A stretch of 64,000 nucleotides of DNA from Blasia pusilla. Taxonomy: Eukaryota > Marchantiophyta > Marchantiopsida > Blasiales. The stretch is from contig CM114271.1 in the NCBI GenBank assembly GCA_050084515.1, positions 9,548,001 to 9,612,000 of the forward strand. Direction: 5' to 3'. Positions 20,985 through 31,630 of the stretch are shown here, piece after piece; within the stretch, counting starts at the first letter, position 1; every line of letters starts with the position of its first letter. The notes beneath the pieces are model-generated. The model was not told where the DNA came from and did no database searches. It saw nothing but the letters and a program-made list of their open reading frames with translations. Both the position numbers and the translations under genes were made by a program.

Positions 20985-21287
20985 GCGTCCGATTTCAATC
21001 ATTCTTCTGAACTCTTGATCTCTCATCCTCCATAAAGTATCCAATGCCTCCAAGTCCTCTTCCGTCACCAGAGCTTGGGTTCCATGTTCATCGTAAGGCT
21101 GAACATAGAACTGAGGGAAGTTGTCGATGTAGGATGAAGTCGATGCCGACTGTTTGAGCTTTGCAATGTCCTCCTTCCACTGAATTTCTCGGACGTACTC
21201 CATTTTCCGCAATCAAAAAAGTGGAATTCTTGGGGCCTTTTGGCCCTCCATCAGTGCCATTTTCTTAACAACCTGCCACAATGGGGA
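20985..21287 (-). pseudogene. Methyltransferase-like gene, exon 2
   Basis: Follows a good acceptor (ATTGTGGCAG, then GTTGTT) at about 21287. The frame reads VVKKMALMEGQKAPRIPLF, one TGA, then MEYVREIQWKEDIAKLKQ and an acidic-aromatic segment to IEIGRLK. The TGA near 21211-21215 shows decay. No domain is recognised. It sits 70 bp from the donor of the first exon, a typical short plant intron. Confidence 0.5.
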
Positions 21288-21357
21288 CCAAGTCAATAAA
21301 ATACAGTGTTTTGCCAATGAATTGCATAATGAGCCTTCACATAACCCGAATTTTTCT

Positions 21358-21998
21358 TACCCTTCAAAGATTGGGTTGGTGTCCAGGCCCGCCAACTGCT
21401 GTGGGACAGCAGCTAGCAAATCCACGGGAAACTCATCGATCCGATAAAGGTTGATTTCTTCCATCGGGCTCAAAGACGATGAAGACTCTTCTCTTGCTTC
21501 TTCATAGATGTCCACCATCTCCACACTTGCTGTCCTCGTGACCTCATCATCCGTCACTTGAACTTCGACCGTTTCCTCAGCCAATTTTTTATTCATGGTG
21601 TCCCAAGACCTCATCGGAGACATTTCTTGCATCTCAACACTCTCTTTTGGACGGGCGGGGCTTTCTTCAAAGGCCATTGTTTTTTCCCTTTGAGCTTTCG
21701 CCAATTCTGCTCTCCTAACGGAGGGGTCAAGACGCTTCTTCTCGCGTTTCTCGTCCGCGAATCTTTTCTTCAAGGCCTTCGATGCCTCAACCTTGGCGTT
21801 TTGTTTACCAAGCTCCTCCAGAACACGTTTTGCTAGAACCTCTTGCCTGTGCATATGTGCTTCCCTTTCCCGCTCCTCTATTTCTTGTTTCCTTATCTCA
21901 TTTGCCGAACGAGGACCTCGAGATGGTGACGCAGGAGTCCTGATGGACTTAGGAGTGATGCTCCCTACCTTGGTTGCTTGTGTTTTCTTTCTCGTCAT
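21358..21998 (-). CDS. Methyltransferase-like gene, first exon: basic coiled-coil N-terminus
   Basis: An open 213-codon frame beginning with an ATG (MTRKKTQATKVGSITPK) and ending at a perfect plant donor (CTTTGAAG, then GTAAGA) near 21358. The sequence is basic and Ser/Pro-rich (residues 1-32), then a long Glu/Arg/Lys-rich helix (about 33-115) of the sort that forms a coiled coil, then an acidic Ser-rich part and a hydrophobic PVDLLAAVPQQLAGLD. The start lies 1.5 kb from the divergent transposase gene, so the two promoters would be in 22000-23500. Function of this region is unknown; it could be a DNA- or partner-binding N-terminus. Confidence 0.5.
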
Positions 21999-22316
21999 GG
22001 TGCACGTTGGGTCAGTTCTTCCTCCTCGACAGTCTTATCTGCTCGTGTGCATGATAGATCCCTCAAAGCGTTTCGTGATGAAGCGCCATGACCCTAAACC
22101 CAACTATGTTAGCGTTTTGTGATGAAGCGCCGTGACCCTCCAGCGGATGGGCCAAAATCAAACCTTGGAAGCGTCAGGTGCTGGATCGTCGTAACCTTCG
22201 AGCGAAGGGATGAATGTAACCGAGTTTGGCAACGGAAAGGTAACGTCAGCTGTTGCGAGAAAGAGTACATGAAATCGTGAAATGAAAAACGGAAATGAGC
22301 AAAATCTCAACCTTTG

Positions 22317-22389
22317 AGCTCACTGTTGGGTCGAGCCATTGAGCTGACCGTTGGGTCAAGCCATTGAGGTGACCGTTGGGTTGTACCGA
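22317..22389. repeat. 25-bp tandem repeat, three copies
   Basis: Units beginning GAGCTCACTGTTGGGTCGAG, GAGCTGACCGTTGGGTCAAG and GAGGTGACCGTTGGGTTGT follow one another head to tail, directly before the 67-bp array. Confidence 0.85.
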
Positions 22390-22815
22390 CAGTGACATGT
22401 CGGACGTTAGGGAACTTTGCACGTGGGAACATAGGCAACCCGTTGGTCTCCGACGGGTTGCACGCTTCCCTCTTCTTGGGGATACAAGGCGAGGTACCTA
22501 GGAAACGTGTCAGAGACCAACGGGTTGCACGCATCCCTCGTCATCAAGTAACAAGGCGAGGTACCCAAGAAACCCGTCGGAGACAGACGGGTTGCACACT
22601 TCCCTCATCTTGGGGTAACAAGGCGAGGTACCTAGCCAACCTGTCGGAGACCGAAAAGTTGCACGCTTCCCTCATCTTGGGGTAACAAGGCAAGGTACCC
22701 AACCAACATGTCAGAGACCGACGGGTTGCACGCTTCCCTCATCTTGGGGTAACAAGGTGAGGTACCCAAGAAACCCCTCGGAGACCAACGGGTTGCACAC
22801 TTCCCTCGTCCTTGG
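22388..22815. repeat. 67-bp tandem array, six copies, each holding the palindrome
   Basis: The word GGGTTGCAC(G/A)C (one copy reads AAGTTGCACGC) recurs at 22455, 22522, 22589, 22656, 22723 and 22790, exactly 67 bp apart. Each unit holds one palindrome (often with a GGAGACC centre), then CTTCCCTC, CTTGGGGTAACAAGG and CGAGGTACC. Regular spacing and placement between divergent genes suggest iterated protein-binding sites, for example for the transposase. That is inference. Confidence 0.92.
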
Positions 22816-23577
22816 TTAAGAAAGCGACAAAGCGTAGCCCCGAGGCAACCCGTTGAAAAATGACGGATTACAAGGTCTACCCTGGGTTGGACACTTCCCA
22901 CCATACGGCAAAACTGTACTCACGGTTTGCACGGTTCATTGGACAAGAGAAATCGACGCGAGATCCCCCCCGCAACTCGGTTACCTCCAGAAGGGAGAGT
23001 GAGGTTAGGTGCCTTTCCAACCTGTGGTAGTCCCCAAAGGGTTGCCGTAGCAAATCCATGCGAGGTCTTGTGGATCCCGACTCCAATCAGACAGGTTAGA
23101 CATGCAGGGGATACCAACCCAACGGACCCCGACGGGTTGCAAGTTGGACTCGGACTCTAATAGAAGATGGTCGTCCATGGCTTTGCAACCAACGTGTCTG
23201 AGTCCCAAAATTTGCAATCCGTCGGACTCCGACAGGTTGTAACAGGATTCAATCCATTGCGTGAGACAATCTCACCTACCAAACAACATCTTGTCAATCA
23301 AATTTTGTCAGGAGAATAACGGTCATAATTCACTATAAATTAAATATTCTCCTTCTCATTCTTATTCTTATTCTTATTCTTATTCTCCACCCGGTGGAAT
23401 AATCTGGGAATGGATAATTATGTGAAACTCACTTGTGGCAGTCATCTAGCGGCCCTTCCTCAATCATAAATAATTCGACCGAAAGCTTGTGAGTCTTACA
23501 TACCAGTCGATGAAAATTTCCTCTCAGTTCGATGTCTTCTCCAAATTGGAACAATCTTTGTTTCCAAGGATGTTAGG

Positions 23578-24912
23578 GTGGACGGTATGGAGGACGCTGT
23601 AGGTGAGACAGTCCAGCCAATAATAGCAAACTCTAATGTATGGAATCTCCTACCTCTAAAAAATGGTCAATACACAGTTTGTGGCTTGCCTCTGAATTCC
23701 TCTATTTCCCAAGTAGACGGTCCGGAATTTCCTAGTGCATCGAGCTCTACGTTTGCCACTCCCAGCTCAGTAGATTCGGCATCGACTCCAACTTCACACG
23801 CCTGGAATAATGTTGTACTTCCTGAAGACATTCCGGATGTCGTCAACCTCAGTGGATCTATCGGCCACCAACGGGGCCTTGTGTCTACCTACTCGTTACT
23901 CTTGCGAGTATCAGGCAATAGTTTGTTGTCGTCTCTACCCTTTAAAATGTTCAAGCACATTCTTGTCGATGAGCTACCACCCACATACGATGGTAATTGT
24001 ATTTTTGAGTTGCCTCCAGTTGCTAGTCCTGCTCAAAAGAAAGATGGAGGATGCTTGAAGGGTATGGACAGAAAGTCTGATTGTCATCAATGGTGCAAGC
24101 TTCAACAGACTTATGCTTTAATTCTAGATGGTCCTTGGATTATTTCTTGCCGCTAATGCGTTGGAGCCCTGGAGTGTAGAAGTCCAGGCTGCCCGTATCT
24201 AGAGCGCAATGGGCAAGTCAATACGTCGCAATTTCCCCCAAAGAATGCAAATACTCCATATAAGGTCGGTGCGACCATATCGCCGGGAGGCCATCGATGT
24301 CCTCATTGTCAAGCATCCCTTTTTGGCGTTGGAGCGTGTCCTGCATACATATTTTTCATTGTGCACGATTTCAGTTCTATGTCCGAGTACACCGGGCTGG
24401 AAGTTCATGATGGCTCCCACATTCATCCTGTTACCGGTGCAATTCAGAGACACATCAAGGAGGATGTGGCAAAGAAAGTGGTCGAGGTATATAGAAACTC
24501 TCCGGAGTCAAAGCCCAAAGTGATCAAGTTAACAACAACATCACAAATTTGTGAACAATTGCTTGGAATCCCTGGGCAGGGCGAGATCATAGTTGCTGAG
24601 GAGAAACAACTATGGGAAAATCTCGTATTTCTCGTTGATCCTGAATGCTTTCGGTATTTGCTACATCAAATATGGGTACTGGATGGAAAGATAGCCGAAA
24701 TGGATGCAATTTCTAGAATCAAGGCCAACTCTAGATTTCCATTTATTCAGAGATGGCAATTCATGGGCCAGGGAGGCAAAGGATCAAGGGCTTATGTCTT
24801 CAAAATGTCAACGACAGGGCCGTCGAGTGGCCTCGATCTTATAGATCGAATGAAGGAAGGGGAAGATCTTTACGGCAACTGGGTAAGTTTGATATTTGCT
24901 ACAGAGTGCTGA
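23578..24912 (+). pseudogene. MULE-like transposase, N-terminal zinc-binding part
   Basis: One continuous 445-codon frame with a single TAA at 24154. A Ser/Pro-rich N-terminus is followed by a cysteine cluster (CVGALECRSPGCPYL, later HRCPHCQASLFGVGACPAY) resembling the zinc-binding domains that precede MULE catalytic cores, then HDGSHIHPVTGAI. After it come helical segments (QICEQLLGIPGQGE) and the approach to the catalytic core. A frame beginning with an ATG near 23508 (FDVFSKLEQSLFPRMLGW) may be an earlier exon. The gene is divergent from the methyltransferase-like gene. Transposases act in the nucleus on terminal repeats. Confidence 0.55.
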
Positions 24913-25012
24913 ATGGATGGTTGACCATGGGTGCTCACGTTTATGACCATGTGGAGAAGGGACTCAAAAATATATTTGTTTTTTTGAGGTAAAAGCAGAA
25001 GACGTTGGCAGT

Positions 25013-25468
25013 TTGAAGATGTGTTGGTTACTCTTATTGGAGGTGGTGAAGAAAAACAAAAGACCACCGGAAATTTATGGATTCATGGCGGACAATGCAC
25101 AACCTGGGTGGATTGCTATCAGGGAAGTGTTCTGGGGTGGAGAGGTTCAACGAGAGAGGGAAAGGTTGGATGCTTTCCATTGGCAACAGTCTGTGACTCG
25201 GTACACAAAATCTTGCATCAAGGAGAATAAGAGGACAGAGCATGTCACTCTACTCCAACGGTGCAAGGATAGCAAAACCTTGAAACAGGCCATGGAGTGC
25301 CAAGAAGAACTTCATGGGTGGTGGAGGAAGCATGCGATTGAGGGGAAGTACAAAGAGTTGTGCTCTTGGATCAGTTGGTGGACTGTACGAATGAACCAAT
25401 GGGGAAACTTCATGCGGCATGTGAGTTCAGTATTTCATCCTGTCGAGCTCATGCTGAGAATTGTTTGA
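25013..25468 (+). pseudogene. MULE-like transposase, catalytic-core fragment
   Basis: A 151-codon frame with FMADNAQPGWIAIREVF, matching the strand that carries the second catalytic Asp in MULE-type DDE transposases, followed by ERLDAFHWQQSVTRY with the D-x-x-H variant of the [C/D]xxH motif. The Trp-rich segment LCSWISWWTVRMNQWGNFMRH follows. The probable first Asp lies in the short frame just upstream (about 24915-24990, HVYDHVEKGLKNIFVF), offset by a frameshift. A diverged inverted copy of this block is at 52030-52320. The rest of the protein lies beyond the Ty3 insertion. Confidence 0.62.
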
Positions 25469-25539
25469 AAAGTTGCAGCTCAAGTTGAGAAGCGTGGGCA
25501 CTATAGGGATTTCAAACCGAAGAAACCAAGTCTACTTGC

Positions 25540-25850
25540 ATTTCGACTAGTTTCAAACTCGTCGGTTGCAACCGAAGAAACCAAGTCCACGGATGTCTCC
25601 AACTTGCATCTCATTTCAAGTCGGAGGCTAGAAAATCCATGTGCGATTCATCGGATTCTGATGACTTGCACTTGGATCTTCCAGCCCGGAGTGGCCAAAG
25701 TTACTTGCAACCCGTCTGAATTCGACGGGTTGCACTAGGTGGTTCTTGAGTGTTGCAACACATCGAAAACCAATAGGTCGCAGAGTCATTCATGGGATGC
25801 CTCCTACTTGCAACCCGTCTGGTTCCGACAGGTAGCTTTTTTCTTTCCTC
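25540..25850. repeat. Third cluster of GCAACCCGTCGGA palindromes
   Basis: Includes the perfect palindrome 25707-25733 (arms GCAACCCGTCTGA-like with an AATT centre) and degenerate copies around 25550, 25740-25780 and 25810-25840. The cluster is probably in a transposase intron; a possible acceptor GTCGTTGCAG follows near 25893. Confidence 0.8.
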
Positions 25851-25949
25851 ATAGACCTATTTTTGTTCCCTTCTCACATTGCCGTCGTTGCAGGGATTGA
25901 ACATTCATGAAAATGCCCTCTGCCCCAACACAAGTGGAGTAGAAAGTAT

Positions 25950-26533
25950 TGTCACATCTGAGTAGCCGATAGGCCGAGATCTATCGTGGATAGGGCGTAG
26001 GAGCCAGCGGACTATCTTGAGTGTAACTTTGTCCCACGGTGTCGGATGAGATTGAGGATAGGTCCATTGTGTCAGGCATGTCGTTCTTGAAAACTTTCAT
26101 GTTGAGGTCTTTTACAGCCGGATGACTTGTTGACCAGGTAACCCGCCCCTAGTAACCTGTGCGCGCAGGTTACCAAGGGAAGGGCTATTTTTAGGGGAAG
26201 AGCCTTTTGGCTCTTCCCAACCCTATATAAGAGAGGAAGATGGCTTTCCTAAGCCATCTTTCTCATGTTGGGCCGTTGGAGCACCTCCCTTGTATGTGTG
26301 TGAGCTAGGACTAGGGTGCTAGCGTCCGGATTCCTTGATAGCATAGGGTGGATGAGGCTCGATATGCCGATGTAGATTGAGGAGTGGAGTTTTAGGCCGG
26401 GTGTGCCATTTTTACTACTCTTTATTTTTACATGAGAAAGATGTCAGGGGGCTGGTGGGAATTCGTTGTTTGCAGGTAGGTAAGCGAGTTGCCTTGGTCG
26501 GGAGCCCCTGGAGACACGTGTGTGATGTTTTGT
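25950..26533 (+). repeat. 5' LTR of gypsy-1 (shared block)
   Basis: Begins TGTCACATCTGAG and matches 34839-35419 up to GTTTTGT. The true 3' edge of the LTR is unclear because the two copies diverge there. The left edge may also be truncated: the polypurine tract of the 3' copy lies 138 bp before the corresponding TGTCAC. If the LTR starts next to that tract, this copy lacks its first 138 bp. Confidence 0.8.
26195..26260 (+). promoter_or_regulatory. LTR core promoter: TATA box between two perfect stem-loops
   Basis: TATATAA at 26224-26230 is preceded by a perfect hairpin (GGGAAGAGCC, loop TTTT, GGCTCTTCCC; 26195-26218) and followed by another (AAGATGGCTT, loop TCCT, AAGCCATCTT; 26237-26260). 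The second would lie at the start of the transcript. The same arrangement is in the 3' LTR (TATA at 35113-35119). Confidence 0.7.
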
Positions 26534-27779
26534 GTGTTATTTTTCTGTTCGGAAGGCCGTGGGCGGAAGCGTTGTTCGTTTTTCTCCGATTTTGTTGGTG
26601 CGGATTGATGGGGGACAGTAGCCGAGTGTAGTGTGTGGTGGGGCGTTGGGTGTACGCAAGTGAGGGTGTCGAGAGAGAGAAGAAAGGAAGGTTTGGGCTT
26701 GCAGCCGCCGGGGGGCTATTAAGTAAAGATGGCTAGCTAGGCCGCGGCCGGTCTATGGTTAGGTCACGGGCGAGGACCGGAGGACCACGGAGACAGGAGC
26801 CGAGGATCGCGAGGTGGTAGACCGGCGGACGATGGACGGGCGAGGGACGCGGACGGCAGACGGGTACGCCCCCCCCCCCCTCTCCAACGTGGTAGCACAG
26901 ACCATAGTCGGTCGGACAGTTGTAGCGAACGTGGTTGGTAGCACGGACAAGGTCGGTCAAGCGAACGCGGTGACGCATGGGCAACGTGATGGCAGGGAGG
27001 ACGTCAACGTGCTGAGTGACCGACAAGTTGGACAGCGGGCCTGACATGATATTTTTGGGGCGCGACAGGGCGTTGCGAGAGTTTACGATGGAGGGGTAGT
27101 GCGCATGATGCCGACGGGTTGTCCGCATCTGTTGACGGGAGGATCGACGTGCTGGTCGAGGGGAGTGTTATGTTGCGGAGATTGTCATATCATGTGGAGG
27201 AGTGCATGTTGACGATGCAGCAGGTTGGAGGGCGTGATCAGGTTACCCATTCGAGTCCCTTTTCCTGCACTTGTCGTGTGTGATTGAGAGTGCTGGGTAT
27301 CGGGTAGTAGTCGGTGCTAGATGGGTGCAGTGATGATGACGAGTGTAGATTCTTTTCATGTGTAGCATGTTGGTGGATATACGGCGGTTGCCGAGTAGGG
27401 GTCGCGTGTATGACCCGAGAGAGTGTCGCTAGGTTAGGTGAGTCAGTTGGGAGGCTCATGGTGAGCCGGAGTGTTGAGCGTGCGTGAGGCCGGGTATGTC
27501 ATCACGGGATTGACGTTAGCATAGGTGAGCTAGTGAGGCGTGTGGGAGACTCTCGGTGAGTTTGAGTGCTTGAGCGGGTGAGACAGGGTTTGTCATCACG
27601 GCGTTCTTCCAGGGTTTGGAAGAACGGGGTAGTGCGAGCAGTGCTAGTGGTGTGACACGGAGTGGAGTGAGATACCGAGGGGTTACCAGTGAGGAGCTCC
27701 TCGACATCCATCCGTGGATGGATCGTCATCATCGACACACCGGGTCCGGTGACGAGATCACCAAGCGAGACGAGAGTAC
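26534..27779 (+). other. 5' leader of gypsy-1
   Basis: About 1.25 kb without a supported gene. It is GC-rich with a run of ten cytosines near 26870. No TGGTATCAGAGC or Asp-type primer site was found next to the LTR block. Minus-strand frames here are shadows. Confidence 0.5.
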
Positions 27780-28969
27780 TTGGCAGTGAGATGGACGACA
27801 TGGGCCATCGGGGCATGCGTCGTTTTCGGTGCGATGGGCACCATCGACTTAGATGATTTCATCCAGGAGTTCGACACATGGTGCGACTTCCAGGAGATAC
27901 GGACCCCGACACGGTTCAACCCTTTCATGGCATGGAAGGGGTTGTTCCAGCACTTGGAGGGTCCTCCGATGGATGACTACATGGAGTTTCGATCACTATA
28001 TTCAGTAGAGATTGATGCCTAGAGTACGCACCGACAAGCTGAAGAGTCTACAGGATTTTCAGCGACGATCGGGTGAGAGTCTGAGAGAGGCATTCACACG
28101 CATGAGGAGGCTGATCATTGCTACGTTTGGAGTGACTGAGGCACACTCAATCTAGTATTGGTACGGGGTTCTGGACCAAGAACTACGGAGGAGAGTCCGA
28201 GATGCGGTGCTGATTCACACAGCGAAGCCCACATTGAAGGTGGTCTTTGAGTTGTCTAAGCATATTGAGCTTAACATGAGTGAGGAGCAGGTAGTGACCG
28301 CTAGATTTTCTCGAGAGTCGACGGGTCCACGAGCGACGGTGACCCCACAAGTGCCACAGCGAGCACCAGTACCACGGGAGCGGTCCAGTGTGCCTAGAGA
28401 GCAGGGCAGGTACCGTGAGCCTATGAGGCAACGACCCGCACCTACCTATGTTGCCCAGCAGGGACCGATGTGGTCTTGTTGGACGTGTGGAGGGGCCCAT
28501 AGGCGAGAGAGGCGCCACAAAGCATGGGAGAGGACCACCAGCGCCTCCGATTGCTCAGGAGCCACAGAGGATGGCCCCATCACAGCACCAGTGTGACCAT
28601 TGCCACAGATATGGTCACACTAGGGATAGATGTTTTGACCTTTGCCGAGGGGCACGTCCAGTGGTAGGCCGAGGGCCTAGGGGTAGTCGTCCTGGAGGAG
28701 GTCGGGGAGTTCTTCCTGGACGTGGTGGTAGAGGACCACCATCAGCCAGAGGAGATGGAGCAGGAGCACCAGAGCAGGCATTTCTCTCACGCATCGATCA
28801 GTTGGAGCAAAGGATTGCCGCCATGACGATGATGCAGCTTAGGGAAGGCACAGAGCTGCGAGCAGCTAGTGTGACTCCAGCTTCTACCTCTTACCCTGAC
28901 CCGGGTGAGGATCTTGCCATATGGGATTCATGTGTAGTGCAGCCCAGGTTGAGGCAGCTGCAGTGGTGA
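27780..28969 (+). pseudogene. gypsy-1 Gag with CCHC zinc knuckle
   Basis: A likely start Met at 27834 begins MGTIDLDDFIQEFDTWCDF. The Retrotrans_gag core includes AWKGLFQHLEGPPMDDYMEF, SGESLREAFTRMRRL and ELSKHIELNM, then a basic Pro/Arg region and zinc-knuckle sequences (CWTCGGAH, then CDHCHRYGHTRDRC at about 28594-28635 in another frame). A TAG at 28020 (Trp in the relative at 62785-64000) is followed by a deletion of the Gly/Thr/Ser-rich spacer seen there. Another TAG interrupts at about 28155, and a frameshift lies near 28500. It ends in an Arg/Gly-rich segment and a coiled stretch (RIDQLEQRIAAMTMM). Confidence 0.8.
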
Positions 28970-29281
28970 CTCGGGATGTTGCGAGAGGCACCGAGCCATC
29001 GAGAGGTGGAGTTGAGATTGACCCACCAGAGTGGACCGATGGGCGGCAGGCCAGGGTTCCACAGTCGTTCACATTGTCAGAGGCACTACACACACCATCG
29101 ATGGTGCCTTGACGACCAGGGGTGCCTACAGTTCAGGCACCTACGTCGACGTCACGAGGAGTTGGAGTGACAACTCCTCTGCCGGCTTGAGTGGAGTCAG
29201 TGTCGACTATAGTGTTGGAGGTGGCCACTAGAGTGAGTCAGACTCCGCTATTTTCCGCCATAGAGTTGGCGACGTTGGGAG
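28970..29281 (+). other. Gag-protease linker, frame-disrupted
   Basis: Fragments of reading frame in all three phases; no domain is recognised. It probably encoded a linker now broken by indels. Confidence 0.4.
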
Positions 29282-29953
29282 TTGGACCAGCTCAGGTGTT
29301 CCGGTTGGCCGCCACGTTTGTGTGAGCGTGGAGAGATGACTGCTTCTTGTTCAAAGGTAGTTGAGGAGGTGGTGGACTTGCCCTCAGAGCCGGTGCTTGG
29401 GACGTTCCCCACTGAGTCATGGCATGCGGCGGCGGCAAAGTTGGTAAATATGCCAGCTCGACCGGCCATAGAGCGAGCACTGGTGACACCTAGAGTAGTG
29501 TTACTGGATAATCGAGCTGGAGTATTTCGCTTGGTTAGTCCGACGGGGACGGTATACCACCCGCAGCGCGTCCTACTTGATTTGGGAGCGCAACCCTTGA
29601 TGTTAGGGAGGGAGGCGTGTTTAGCGTTGGGGTTACGGAAGGCCGACATTGAGCCTTGTCCCTTCCAGATACAGACCTCGATTGGGGGCGTATCACCCAC
29701 TGAGTATATGACTCGACAGGAGATTGTTGTCAGAGTCCAACCAGAGCATGCGACGGATAGTGCTATGGTGCGCACACGTGCGATTACGACACCAGCTGAG
29801 TCGTATGATGTGTTGGTGGGGAGTACAGTGTTATATCCCCTAGGATTCATCCTTGACTTATGGGAGGAGACCGTTGCTTATTTGCCAGGATGGCGGTCAG
29901 GTGACGGCCGGATGAGTCAGTTACCCGTGCAGTTTGCGGGACGAGGTGGTTGA
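29282..29953 (+). pseudogene. gypsy-1 aspartic protease
   Basis: About 223 open codons. The catalytic loop reads VLLDLGAQPLMLGREA, where family members would have D-S/T-G-A, so Ser/Thr is replaced by Leu. The C-terminal half shows the psi-loop and flap-end region (ESYDVLVGSTVLYPLGFILD). Upstream of it is a positively selected-looking but unrecognised N-terminal stretch. It processes Gag-Pol in intact relatives; the loop change suggests loss here. Confidence 0.7.
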
Positions 29954-30305
29954 TCACGAGGCGAGTCTGTGACCACGTTGGCGGCTTTCACAGGTAGTGT
30001 TAGCTGGCCAGGAGAGTTGTTGGAGGGGAACGCACATACAGAGGATGTCCCAGTAGCGGATAGTCCCACGAAGAGACAGGCCATGGCGGGTGTCTCTTCC
30101 CATGTTGGTGAGGCCTCTTCACCATTGTGGGGTACGACTCGGGAGATACAGAGGAGTGCCGACGACCTCGTGAGGCAGGCGTGGAGTCATGAGTCATTTT
30201 ATCCCGAGCAAAGTGAGAGTCACGTGGCGTCGGGCTCTTGGAGTGAGACGATGACCCCACTAGATACCATACCATTGTGGGCGGTGCAGAGAGGAGGGTG
30301 TTAGG
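29954..30305 (+). other. Linker between protease and methyltransferase
   Basis: Open frame 29969-30304, Ser/Thr/Glu-rich, ending MTPLDTIPLWAVQRGGC at a TAG. It would read into the methyltransferase after small frame corrections. No domain is recognised. Confidence 0.4.
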
Positions 30306-31502
30306 GTGTTAGATCTCTTGAGGGATTAGCACGGATTGGCCGCCATATTGCAGGCGGGCATACGGGTGCATCAGTACCTTTATGTGGAGAGAGATGAGAC
30401 CGCGCGGCGAGTATCATTACGTCACGTGGCGAGATTGATCCAGAGGTATCCTGAGTCGTTGTCGGTATCTGCAGTACGGGGATACCAGCATATGCTACCC
30501 GCCGACATCTCTTTGGTGGGAGCGCAGGATTTGGATAGAGTTGGCACCATTCATTTGGTGATTTCTGGATGGCCATGTCAGGGTCATTCATCAACTGGCC
30601 GAGGATTTGGATTGCAGGATCCGAGGTCAGGGATGTTTTGGGAGATGCTGCGAGTAGTACGACACTTGCAGGAGAGTCAGATATGTTCTCCTGTGTACAT
30701 TTTGGAGAACGTGCCGTTGTTGGGAGACACTCGTGCACGTGTGATGACGAGTGTACATCAAGTGAGGTCCTGGTTGGGACCTGCTGTGTTGTTAGATCCA
30801 GCGAGAGTTGGGTCACGTGCCCATCATCCACGACTATGGTGGACGAACCTGATACCATCAGAGGTACTGAGTCGAGCCTACAGTGGAGTCCAGAGAGCAC
30901 CACATCTCACAGTGGATGCTATTTTGGGCTCAGGGCGTCGATCTCAGGTGGTGACATGGGATGATAGACCACCGTTGGCCATGGCCAATAGGATGGGGGA
31001 GTTGAGGGTAGCCTTACCTACGTTGGTGAGCTTCCTAGCATCCCATGCCTTTCGTCAGGGAGGGCCAGGCATGATTTGGGATGAGGTGACTGGAGTATTG
31101 CAGGAGCCTACAGCAGATGAGCGCAAGCGCGCCATGGGGTTCACTACCGATACTACGGCGGAGCCAGGGATGACTGAGGCATCCCGGAGACAGGTGTTGG
31201 GGCGGGCGATGGACCTCAACTGTCTCACATGGATAGTCAGCCTAGGTATGGCTGAGCAGAGACGGATGCGAGTGTCATCCATGTCGTCGCGTCCACGAGT
31301 TGGACCATTGCCCTCAGTGGTCAGACAGCATTGGTGGGGCGAGACGAGGAGAGATAGGCACCCATGGACTTCCTGGGACGTCGTTCGAGCAGAGAGTGCA
31401 AAGGCGGCTAGAGTAGCACATGTTCATTTTTTGGATGTGGAGCATGGTGTAGGAGGTCAGAGTGGAGTGGCTCTTGCAGAGGTGGCTAGGGTTGCTACAT
31501 AG
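30306..31502 (+). pseudogene. C5-cytosine DNA methyltransferase domain within gypsy-1 Pol
   Basis: Motif order is the standard linear one. Motif I remnant VLDLLRD, a TAG (30327), then GLAAILQAGIRV; motif II YVERD (residues 16-20 of the open frame from 30336); motif IV GWPCQGHS with the catalytic Cys at residue 81 (codon near 30576); GRGFGLQDPRSGMFWEMLRV; motif VI ILENVP (122-127); motif VIII RAHHPRLWWTN (161-171); motif IX/X DERKRAMGF (261-269) and RRQVLGRAMDL (284-294). Spacing and wording (GI-x-V after motif I; GR..GLFFE-like; ARYFWGN-like; RQRLLGR-like) fit DNMT3-type enzymes better than MET1/CMT. DRM is excluded by the unpermuted order. It would methylate cytosine in DNA. Catalytic motifs IV, VI and VIII look intact, but motif I carries a stop. 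Its place between protease and RT implies expression as part of the polyprotein. Confidence 0.85.
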
Positions 31503-31630
31503 CAACCAAAGCCGGAGGTTGCGTCCTCTCCGAGTGAGGTCACGATGGAGACTTGGGAGCCTATGATAGGTCTCAAGTTGATAGGAGGAGAGCGACGGCG
31601 AGTTCATAGGTTTTTGAGAGGGCATGTCAG
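31503..31630 (+). other. Methyltransferase-RT junction
   Basis: TAG at 31500, then readable but frame-shifted sequence (METWEPMIGLKL, RFLRGH) joining to the RT. One frameshift lies near 31620. This is consistent with a once-continuous Pol frame. Confidence 0.45.

Larger units (their letters stand above)
21999..23500. promoter_or_regulatory. Divergent intergenic region between methyltransferase-like and transposase genes
   Basis: Bounded by the ATG of the minus-strand gene and the first plus-strand transposase frame. It contains three direct copies of a 25-bp unit (22317-22389), a six-copy 67-bp array (22388-22815) and further palindrome copies (about 23020-23250). Promoter function is inferred from gene orientation only. 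No TATA box was assigned with confidence. Confidence 0.4.

Noticed and set aside
22388-22815. CRISPR-like regular spacing
   Set aside because: The whole 67-bp unit repeats, there are no unique spacers, and the context is a plant transposon; it is a minisatellite.
20513-22904. Frames with repeated CNPSESDGLQ-like peptides
   Set aside because: The peptide repeat is simply the translation of the 27-bp palindrome in one frame; copies occur in several frames and on both strands.
29248-30903. Two 200-codon minus-strand frames (29248-29850 and 30301-30903)
   Set aside because: They are antisense to the protease and methyltransferase, with no recognisable domain; GC-rich codon bias of the plus strand explains their openness.
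30306-31502. DRM-type (permuted) plant methyltransferase
   Set aside because: Motif I/II precede IV, VI, VIII and X in linear order, so the DRM permutation is absent. MET1/CMT accessory domains (BAH, chromodomain) are also absent.
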